A DNA stretch of 62,472 nt from a virus, in the IMG/VR virus record IMGVR_UViG_3300008110_006716, positions 1-62,472 of that record; one strand, given 5' to 3'. Positions within the stretch are counted from its first letter, which is position 1. Each line of letters begins with the position of its first letter. A program made the translations under genes and the position numbers. A model generated the notes under the pieces. That model did not search any database. It saw only the letters and a program-made list of their open reading frames with translations, and had not been told where the DNA came from. This document shows positions 56,058 through 62,472 of this stretch, piece by piece.

Positions 56058-58718
56058 ATGGTTCCACAAGAAGAAATTGAACGCTTCCTATTAGGCGAAG
56101 ACGAAGAAAAATATATCGTATCACTCGAATACGATTACAAATCATCTAAAATTTATAAGGTAATACAAGACCCTGTTAAGGGTAAATTATTACGCCCCGA
56201 CACATTTATTCCATTTGCTTGGGTTGGTGACTTGAAAGGAAAAAACTTTTACAAGAACGATAAACACGCACAAAAACGTGCGATGAGTGAAAATGGTATC
56301 ATCATAGAAAAACTTGAAACTCACGGTGATGAACGTTTAGAAAACGGATTAAAGTATTTGGTTAAAACAACCAAGTCATATTCTAACCTTGTAAACTTCT
56401 TTAAAGGTGGTGGATTAGACCCATGGGGTAGAGATAACACAGATTCAATTCAAATATTATCACCCGTAGAACAATACTTAATTCAAAAAAGTAAAAGACT
56501 ATTCAAAGGTTTTGATGAATACGATGAAATCCACAGGTTTGTATTCGATATCGAGACCACAGGTCTTGACCCCAAAACAAGTAATTTGAAAAGAGCTGAA
56601 ATATTAAAAGTTAATATAAAAAAAATCTGTAAGACCTTGCATCCTGATTATACACTGAAACAAAAAGATGGTATCTTAAAGTTGGCAAACGAAATGGAAC
56701 CATACGTTCAGACACAGATGTGGGGGTATAACATTGTGGATATTGCACACGCTGTTCGTAGAGCGCAAGCAATCAACTCAGACATTAAGAGTTGGTCTTT
56801 GAAGTATATCACCAAATTTATTGAAGCAGAAAAACCAAATCGTGTTTATGTTGAAGGAGATAAGATTGGTAAAATTTATTTTGATAACCTTGAATATTGG
56901 ATGAACAAAGAAAACGGAGCATATAAAAAAGTTGGATTTGATTCAAAAATAGATGAGGTATGTAAAAGAAGAGATGATGTTTATAAATTAGTTACAGGTT
57001 CAAAAATTATTGAAGACTACTTGGACGATGACCTTTATGAAACGATGGTTGTCGATGAGCAGTTTAACCAAGCGAACTTCTTGTTGTCGAAACTTGTACC
57101 AACAACCTATGAACGACTTTCAACAATGGGAACCGCAACGTTATGGAAAATGATTATGTCCGCGTGGTCATATAAACATAACTTAGCTTTACCAAGAAAA
57201 TTAGAGAAAAGAAAGTTTACAGGAGGTCTTTCTCGTTTGGTTCAGGTTGGGTTCTCTAAAAACGTATTAAAACTTGACTACTCATCACTATACCCATCTA
57301 TTCAGTTGGTTCACGATGTGTTCCCCGCTTGTGATGTAACGGGAGCGATGAAGAGCATGTTAAAGTATTTCCGTGATACTCGTATTAAATACAAGAACTT
57401 AGCGAGTGAATATAAGTCTATTGACCCGAAACTTGCAATTTCTTATGACCGAAAGCAATTACCAATTAAAATTTTTATCAACGCATTCTTTGGTTCATTA
57501 TCAGCACCACAAGTATTTCCGTGGGGTGATATTGATATGGGTGAACAGATTACTTGTACTGGTAGACAATACCTTCGTCAAATGATTATGTTTTTTATGA
57601 AAAGAGGTTACGTTCCACTTGTAATGGACACGGACGGTGTGAACTTTGAAACGCCACAAGATAGGGAGACATATAAGTATATTGGTAAAGGTTTGAACGG
57701 TCTTGTTAAAGAGGGTAAAGAATATGTTGGGGCTGAAGCGGATGTTGCAGAATACAACGACTTATTCTTACGAGGTGAGATGGGATTAGACATTGATGGT
57801 GTTTGGCCTTCAACAATAAACGTGGCTCGTAAAAACTACGCACTTCTCACAGACAAGGGTAAAGTAAAACTAACGGGTAATACAATTAAATCTAAAAAAC
57901 TTCAAACGTATGTTGCCGAGTTTTTGGACACAGGTCTTCGAATGTTATTAGATGGTAAGGGTGGAGAATTTTTGGACTTCTACTACGAATATGTAGACAA
58001 ACTTTATAACAGACAAATTCCTTTGGCTAAAATCGCAAACAAAGCTCGTGTTAAACAATCAATTGATGATTACAAAGTTCACATTACTAAAACCACTAAG
58101 TCCGGTAATATGATGTCTCGTCAGGCTCACATGGAACTTTTGATTAAAGAAGGTAAAAACCCTGGTCTTGGTGATACAATCTTCTATGTTAATAATGGTG
58201 AAAAGAAATCTCATGGGGACGTTCAAAAGAAAAAAGATGAATTAGTTTTAAATTGTTATTTGATTGATGAACGTGATATAGAAATGAATCCAGATTTATT
58301 GGGTGAGTATAATGTTCCAAGATATTTGGCGGCATTTAACAAAAGAATTGAACCATTACTTGTTGTTTATAAACCTGAAATTAGAGAAGACATTTTAATT
58401 GAAAACCCAAAAGATAGACCTATATTCACTAAAACCCAAACCGAATTAGTTCGTGGTTATCCTATGAAAGAAGCTCACCAAGATACATTAGAAGAAGTAT
58501 TAACATTATCAGATACCGAACTAACGTTTTGGAAAAATGTAGGTATTGACCCTTATTATATGTATTTGGATGGAACTGTAGATTTAGTCGACACTGAGTG
58601 GGTTGAAAATAACAGAGTTCTAATGGAACAATATGTTCAACAACAAAAGAAAGTGGATGCTGACGAGTATTACGAATTTGATGTTGATGGTGATTTGATG
58701 GCTCTTAGTTTCGACTAA
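56058..58718 (+). CDS. gp43: Family B DNA polymerase (gp43-like), exonuclease domain shortened
   Basis: 886 residues. Polymerase motifs: motif A LKLDYSSLYPSI, motif B KQLPIKIFINAFFGSLSAP, motif C VMDTDGVNF (Gly instead of the usual Ser after DTD). Exonuclease: Exo I FDIETTGLD at residues 163-171 (Asp164, Glu166), Exo III-like YLDDDLYET later. Between them LKRAEILKVNIKKICKTLHP follows Exo I after only five residues, while relatives have about 60 residues including the Exo II G-Y-N-x-x-F-D. The gap is in frame, so the polymerase reads through but would lack a proofreading residue. Preceded by a TATTTAT motif and leader hairpin. Confidence 0.95.
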   Translation: MVPQEEIERFLLGEDEEKYIVSLEYDYKSSKIYKVIQDPVKGKLLRPDTFIPFAWVGDLKGKNFYKNDKHAQKRAMSENGIIIEKLETHGDERLENGLKYLVKTTKSYSNLVNFFKGGGLDPWGRDNTDSIQILSPVEQYLIQKSKRLFKGFDEYDEIHRFVFDIETTGLDPKTSNLKRAEILKVNIKKICKTLHPDYTLKQKDGILKLANEMEPYVQTQMWGYNIVDIAHAVRRAQAINSDIKSWSLKYITKFIEAEKPNRVYVEGDKIGKIYFDNLEYWMNKENGAYKKVGFDSKIDEVCKRRDDVYKLVTGSKIIEDYLDDDLYETMVVDEQFNQANFLLSKLVPTTYERLSTMGTATLWKMIMSAWSYKHNLALPRKLEKRKFTGGLSRLVQVGFSKNVLKLDYSSLYPSIQLVHDVFPACDVTGAMKSMLKYFRDTRIKYKNLASEYKSIDPKLAISYDRKQLPIKIFINAFFGSLSAPQVFPWGDIDMGEQITCTGRQYLRQMIMFFMKRGYVPLVMDTDGVNFETPQDRETYKYIGKGLNGLVKEGKEYVGAEADVAEYNDLFLRGEMGLDIDGVWPSTINVARKNYALLTDKGKVKLTGNTIKSKKLQTYVAEFLDTGLRMLLDGKGGEFLDFYYEYVDKLYNRQIPLAKIANKARVKQSIDDYKVHITKTTKSGNMMSRQAHMELLIKEGKNPGLGDTIFYVNNGEKKSHGDVQKKKDELVLNCYLIDERDIEMNPDLLGEYNVPRYLAAFNKRIEPLLVVYKPEIREDILIENPKDRPIFTKTQTELVRGYPMKEAHQDTLEEVLTLSDTELTFWKNVGIDPYYMYLDGTVDLVDTEWVENNRVLMEQYVQQQKKVDADEYYEFDVDGDLMALSFD

Positions 58719-59047
58719 GAGTTCTTCAATCCATCAGAAGATAAAATATACCAATAATCTCCTATTTTTCTATATTCAACACAAGCTCCTTTATCTAATT
58801 CTATAATATCAAACTCCTCATCTATTGGTGAGTCTGCGGTCACATTTACTTTTGTTAATGCTTTAATTACAACGTGGTCTGTTGTTTTTGAATCTAAAAA
58901 TAAATCGCAGACATCAATATCTTTTATTACTATTGCTGATTCACCATTTGTTGAATAATATTTGTTTGTTACGACAGCAACATCAGAAGTTACGATTTCG
59001 TGACCATTTATAATTCTTTTAGATGGTATTGACCTAAATACTGACAT
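58715..59047 (-). CDS. Hypothetical beta-rich phage protein
   Basis: 110 residues, predicted beta barrel-like (IVTSDVAVVTNKYYSTNGES, DHVVIKALTKVNVTADSPIDEEFDIIELDKGACVEY). Similar small proteins in phage neck/tail regions carry ligand-like domains, but I recognise no family. It directly follows the neck-like gene (five-base gap). Its stop overlaps the stop of the convergent polymerase gene by four bases. Confidence 0.62.
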   Translation of the reverse strand: MSVFRSIPSKRIINGHEIVTSDVAVVTNKYYSTNGESAIVIKDIDVCDLFLDSKTTDHVVIKALTKVNVTADSPIDEEFDIIELDKGACVEYRKIGDYWYILSSDGLKNS

Positions 59048-59052
59048 AAATA

Positions 59053-60174
59053 TTAAATTACGGTATATGGACTTTGGAATGCCCTGAACTTTAATAATTT
59101 GTTCAAGTTCTCTGCTTGTAAAGCCTTTTGTTCCATCATTTTTTCAGGACGTAATCTTTCTAAACGAGTTTTTAATTCTTCCCATAGCATTGTTTTCTCA
59201 TCTTTCGCTTCCGTTGCTAATGATGAATAGTCCATAGTTAATTCGGAATCAGGAGTTTTAAGATTACCACTAAACTTACCTCTCACTCTTGCTAATGTTT
59301 CTTTACAGTACGCGGTAAACCATCTTCTTACCCAAATTTGTGCGGGTGAATTTAACTTATCCCATCTTAATCTTTCTAAAGGAATGTCTGAAGGTAGTCT
59401 GACTACATCAGGATTATTTGCTAAACAATCTTCTCTGTCAAAAGTATCATAGTACCAATACCATACCCTGTAGTCATTATGTTTCATGTTACCAAAATCA
59501 AACTTACCACCCGGTACATTATAAAGATGAATTGCTTTTTTACCTTCCGGAAGTGCTGTTACTCGGTAAGTTAATTCTCCAGTAATAATTCTTCTTTTGA
59601 TATTGATATCAGACATTCTTAAAAGAATATCGAATGCTGGTGTAATAAAATAATTACCTGTTGTACCTAATTGTGAAAATCCGGCACCACCACCTAAACC
59701 AATACCACCAAATCCTCCAAAACCACCCATGAATGGGTCGAAGTATGCTGCGTCCAATTCTGAACGTGAAAACCAAAGAAGTTCATTAAGTTCCCTACCT
59801 GCCGGTATTTCATAAATTTGTTGATTTGGTACTAAATCAATGTAATCTTTCTTCAAGACCCAATCGCCACCGGCTTGTAAACCAACAATTTTAGAGTAAG
59901 CATAAGTGTATTGAGTTTCCCAATCCATACTTCTTGTTGATAAAGCTCTCGTGATGGATTGTTCATCTAAGTTAAGACCATAAACTGAAGTCCACTGTGA
60001 CTCAATTAACCAATCTTGTACATGTTGTTCATAATCTTCGATAGATAATTCTAAAAGAGAATCCAACATTTCGTCTTCAAGTTCCACTGAACGTAAAGGT
60101 GCACCCAAAAGATTACGTATTCTTTTGTAAAGTTTACTTCTTTCTGGTTCGTTGATAATAACTGTAGTTGACAT
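59053..60174 (-). CDS. gp13: Neck protein (T4 gp13-like)
   Basis: 373 residues (T4 gp13 is 309). YKRIRNLLGAPLRSVELEDEMLDSLLELSIEDY at the N-terminus and LERLRWDKLNSPAQIWVRRWFTAYCKETLARVRGKF near residue 270 follow the phage neck/head-completion pattern. A Gly-rich loop of about 35 residues sits in the middle (FMGGFGGFGGIGLGGGAGF). It would help close the filled head and join the tail. Identified by pattern and by its TATTTAT motif 13 nt upstream. Confidence 0.75.
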   Translation of the reverse strand: MSTTVIINEPERSKLYKRIRNLLGAPLRSVELEDEMLDSLLELSIEDYEQHVQDWLIESQWTSVYGLNLDEQSITRALSTRSMDWETQYTYAYSKIVGLQAGGDWVLKKDYIDLVPNQQIYEIPAGRELNELLWFSRSELDAAYFDPFMGGFGGFGGIGLGGGAGFSQLGTTGNYFITPAFDILLRMSDINIKRRIITGELTYRVTALPEGKKAIHLYNVPGGKFDFGNMKHNDYRVWYWYYDTFDREDCLANNPDVVRLPSDIPLERLRWDKLNSPAQIWVRRWFTAYCKETLARVRGKFSGNLKTPDSELTMDYSSLATEAKDEKTMLWEELKTRLERLRPEKMMEQKALQAENLNKLLKFRAFQSPYTVI

Positions 60175-60186
60175 AGATTTTTTTAT

Positions 60187-60193
60187 ATAAATA
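60187..60193 (-). promoter_or_regulatory. TATTTAT motif upstream of the neck gene
   Basis: The complement reads GGATATTTATATAAAAAAATC, 13 nt before the ATG at 60174. Located in the 35-bp gap between the SOD-fusion and neck genes. Confidence 0.5.
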
Positions 60194-60209
60194 TCCTACC
60201 AAAATAAAT

Positions 60210-61298
60210 CTAAACAGACTTCTTTTTAATTTGTGTTGTATATTGGTCGTTTACAAACCCCCAATTCACAACTTTCCAAAAGTTTTTAATGTATTCGTCT
60301 CGTTTATTTTTATATTTTAAGTAGTACGCGTGTTCCCATAAATCTAAACCAAGTAATGGGTAACCATTTTCTTTTTCGGTATTCATTAAAGGATTATCTT
60401 GATTAGAAGTTGTAACAATTTTTAATCTATTATTTTTTGTTAAAATTAACCAAGCCCACCCTGAACCAAATTTAGTTTTAGCTTCTTCACTAAATTGCTC
60501 CTTGAATTTTTCAAACGAACCAAAATCTTTTTTTATTTTAGAAAGTATTGGGTCCGATACTTCTTGTTTTTTTGGCGATAACATCTTCCAAAACAAAGCG
60601 TGATTAAAAGCACCACCACCATTGTTTTTAACAACATTATTAAATTTTGAAATCTTTTCTACGATTTCTTCTAAATCTAAATCCTTACCTTTAATTTTTT
60701 CTAATTCAACATTTAGTTTTTCAACATAACCCTTGTAATGTTTGTTGTAGTGGGTATTCATTGTTTCACCATCAATAAATTTTTCTAAAGAGTTATAGTC
60801 ATATGGAAGTTTATCAACACTTACTTTTTTAATTTCGGTAATTAATAATTCTTTTTTTGAAGATTCAATTTCTAATAATGTTTCAATTTTTTCAATTTGC
60901 TCTGAAAAAGATTTATAGATAATTTTTTCCATATCCTTATTATTTTTTTCAAACTTTTTAATTTCTTGAGACGCCTGTGAACTTGCTTCATCTTCGTTTT
61001 TTCCACCAATATCTTTTCCTTTTTTTCTTTTCAAAACGGTTCGTTGGTATTCATGTGACCATTCATGAGCCAATGTTCTTAACACATCACGATTCAATCT
61101 ATCTTTTACTAAAATTTTAAGTTTGTTTTTATCGGTTCTCGAACCTGTAGTCATTTCGCCGGTTCTTTTATTTTGGAATACAATATCCAAATTATCCTCT
61201 AATGGGTAATTTTTTTTAAGTTGTGAAATAAAATCATTGATTAAAACTTTATCCTCTTTACTTGGCTCAATTCCAATATATTCAACATTTACGTCCAT
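60210..61298 (-). CDS. Zincin-like domain fused to Fe/Mn superoxide dismutase
   Basis: 362 residues. Residues 1-125: a small metallopeptidase-like domain with LAHEWSHEYQR (HExxH variant, His78, Glu79, His82) and downstream acidic residues. Residues about 163-362: Fe/Mn superoxide dismutase, with LPYDYNSLEKFIDGETMNTHYNKHY (His183), FNHALFWKML (His233), FGSGWAWLI and LDLWEHAYYLKYKNKR (Asp319, His323): all four metal ligands present. A helical linker joins them. SOD removes superoxide produced in infected aerobic hosts. The peptidase link is unusual. TATTTAT lies five nt upstream of its start. Confidence 0.88.
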   Translation of the reverse strand: MDVNVEYIGIEPSKEDKVLINDFISQLKKNYPLEDNLDIVFQNKRTGEMTTGSRTDKNKLKILVKDRLNRDVLRTLAHEWSHEYQRTVLKRKKGKDIGGKNEDEASSQASQEIKKFEKNNKDMEKIIYKSFSEQIEKIETLLEIESSKKELLITEIKKVSVDKLPYDYNSLEKFIDGETMNTHYNKHYKGYVEKLNVELEKIKGKDLDLEEIVEKISKFNNVVKNNGGGAFNHALFWKMLSPKKQEVSDPILSKIKKDFGSFEKFKEQFSEEAKTKFGSGWAWLILTKNNRLKIVTTSNQDNPLMNTEKENGYPLLGLDLWEHAYYLKYKNKRDEYIKNFWKVVNWGFVNDQYTTQIKKKSV

Positions 61299-61303
61299 GA
61301 TAT

Positions 61304-61310
61304 ATAAATA
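61304..61310 (-). promoter_or_regulatory. TATTTAT motif upstream of the SOD fusion
   Basis: The complement reads GATGATATTTATATATCATG. It lies in the 12-bp gap between the helicase stop and the SOD-fusion start, five nt before the ATG. Confidence 0.4.
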
Positions 61311-62472
61311 TCATCGGTTTTTAGAAATCATATTTAACATTTCTTCAATTATCGACGCTTCGTCAAATGTATCATCACCCATTACCGTTGATATGATTTT
61401 TTTCTTTCTATTTAAGATGTCGTAAATTGCGCCTTCAATACTATTTTCAAATAGGGGGTAATATACTGATGTTGAATTTTTTTGTCCAATACGGTGAGAC
61501 CTGTCTTCTGCTTGTGAATGTTCTGCAGGTACAAAAGATAAATCATTCATGATTACGGCTTCTGCTGAGGTTAAAGTAATACCAACACCAGCAGCTTTCA
61601 AGTTTCCGACAAATACTTTGATTTTATCATTTGTTTGAAACTCATCAACGGCATTTTGTCTGTGGAACTTAGAACAACTACCATCCAAATAAACAGCTGA
61701 CTTACCAAAGTGGTTATAGATTTGATTTAGTGTGTCGGTAAAGTTTGTAAATATAATAACCTTTTTACCTTGTTCTATAATGTTTTCAGCTAACTCAATT
61801 GTGTTATTAATTTTTTCTTGTGCAATAACTTTTCTAACTTTCATCAATTTTGAAAACTGAATTGTAAGTGATGAAGACTCTTCAGGATTTTGGTCGTACC
61901 AATTGAAATACTCACCCATTAACTCTTCGTAATCTTTTGATTTGAGTCTCAAATATACAGGAGTGATAATTTTTTCAGGTAAATCTAAAACGTCTTCTTT
62001 TAACCTTCTTAAGATGTGTGTTGAGGTTCTTTCTCTTAATTCTTCTAGATTAGATGCTCCCGTAACATTCCATACTTTTCTTTTTCCAACACTAAATTGG
62101 AATCCGTTACAATATCTTTTAGCATAAGCCATCCAATTCATTGCTACAGGACTATCAACAAGGTTTAATAAATTATAATAATTCATAGGTCGCGATGTCA
62201 TAGGTGTTCCTGATAACAACCAAACTCTATTTGATTTACTTGCAATGTCGTTGGCAATTTTTGTTCTTTGTGCTTGTGGATTAGAAATCATGTGAGCTTC
62301 ATCCATAATAACTAAATCAAAATTAATCTTCATTATTTCTGATTTTTCCTTTTCTTTAGTGTCGTGGAAATTTTTTAAGATATCATAGTTCACAATAACA
62401 AAATCATGTTCATCTGAAAATTTCTTACCTTCTGCAATATATACGGTTCTATCTGAATAATTTGCAATCTCC
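61311..62472 (-). CDS. SNF2-family helicase, 5'-truncated by the window edge
   Basis: The frame stays open to the end of the window (EIANYSDRTVYIAEGKKF precedes the GTG at 62393), so the N-terminal part including the Walker A motif lies outside. Visible SF2/SNF2 motifs: II (VIMDEAHMI), III (LLSGTPM), a mid-part Arg/Lys-rich helix, IV (VIIFTNFTDTLN), V (VGNLKAAGVGITLTSAEAVIMND) and VI (QAEDRSHRIGQKNSTSVYY). T4-like phages use helicases such as UvsW in replication and repair; this one is of the SNF2/RapA-type. Its stop is followed by the SOD fusion gene 12 bp away. Confidence 0.93.
   Translation of the reverse strand, partial: EIANYSDRTVYIAEGKKFSDEHDFVIVNYDILKNFHDTKEKEKSEIMKINFDLVIMDEAHMISNPQAQRTKIANDIASKSNRVWLLSGTPMTSRPMNYYNLLNLVDSPVAMNWMAYAKRYCNGFQFSVGKRKVWNVTGASNLEELRERTSTHILRRLKEDVLDLPEKIITPVYLRLKSKDYEELMGEYFNWYDQNPEESSSLTIQFSKLMKVRKVIAQEKINNTIELAENIIEQGKKVIIFTNFTDTLNQIYNHFGKSAVYLDGSCSKFHRQNAVDEFQTNDKIKVFVGNLKAAGVGITLTSAEAVIMNDLSFVPAEHSQAEDRSHRIGQKNSTSVYYPLFENSIEGAIYDILNRKKKIISTVMGDDTFDEASIIEEMLNMISKNR

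Noticed and set aside
59040-59048. TATTTAT copy overlapping the start of the 110-residue gene
   Set aside because: It overlaps the ATG itself and follows a stop codon by two bases; probably incidental AT-rich spacing, not a promoter.
1-62472. tRNA genes
   Set aside because: Reading the intergenic gaps by eye I saw no cloverleaf-like sequence; gaps are mostly under 100 bp. A tRNA search program would be needed to exclude them fully.
1-62472. CRISPR arrays or integrase/attachment sites
   Set aside because: No regularly spaced direct repeats and no integrase, transposase or excisionase motif were seen; the repeats found are within coding regions.
1-62472. Alternative genetic code (stop reassignment)
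   Set aside because: TAA, TAG and TGA all end plausible genes, and well-known proteins such as the terminase and portal read normally with the standard code.

Overview
The window reads as part of a large, tailed, T4-like (myovirus-type) phage genome infecting a member of the Bacteroidota, probably a flavobacterium. Phage identity rests on a T4-style head block in T4 order: large terminase gp17, portal gp20, prohead protease gp21, core scaffold gp22 and major capsid protein gp23. A family B DNA polymerase, a gp55-like late sigma factor, a gp13-like neck protein and a gp5-like OB-fold baseplate protein support it. Host identity is inferred from several signs: the DNA is very AT-rich, starts are preceded by A-rich tracts and not Shine-Dalgarno sequences, one phage-encoded ribosomal protein bS21 is of Bacteroidota type, an exported CAP-domain protein has a flavobacterial-looking signal peptide, and host-like TAnnTTTG boxes stand before some genes.

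Layout. 1-5.4 kb is accessory: a 5'-truncated gene, an M20 peptidase, a virion-like protein, a secreted CAP protein, a ClpC-type ATPase, and a divergent double-UVR protein that may be its adaptor. 5.4-19.5 kb (+) is the KTSC/nucleotidyltransferase/head module, with bS21 inserted on the opposite strand. 19.5-26.3 kb (-) holds virion/baseplate proteins and the late sigma factor. 26.3-50.7 kb (-) is a very compact, translationally coupled run of about 29 genes dominated by glycan biology: at least ten glycosyltransferases, a GDP-mannose to GDP-colitose (or GDP-fucose) route, UDP-galactopyranose mutase, a nonulosonate-type synthase with a CMP-sugar transferase and a group of unplaced sugar enzymes, methyltransferases, a FkbM-SGNH fusion, plus PhoH, dUTPase and a DnaQ-like exonuclease. 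50.8-53.3 kb (-) has small phage proteins including a WYL-like one. 53.3-58.7 kb (+) has a large Pro/Thr-linked virion protein and DNA polymerase. 58.7 kb to the end (-) has the neck protein, a zincin-superoxide dismutase fusion and a SNF2 helicase that runs off the end.

How it works together (inference). Late genes share the motif TATTTAT just upstream of the start in coding orientation, including a perfect divergent inverted pair at 53301-53326. This is a candidate late promoter for the encoded gp55-like sigma. The glycan genes probably build and attach an unusual surface sugar (colitose/fucose, galactofuranose and a CMP-activated ulosonic acid), either on the virion or on the infected host.

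Main caution: five conserved genes (M20 peptidase, ClpC twice, ColD-like enzyme, major capsid protein, DNA polymerase) each appear to lack an internal conserved block of tens of residues, with or without a frameshift. An essential capsid gene should not be broken, so assembly collapse of a strain mixture is the leading explanation, and other less familiar genes here may carry the same kind of scar.
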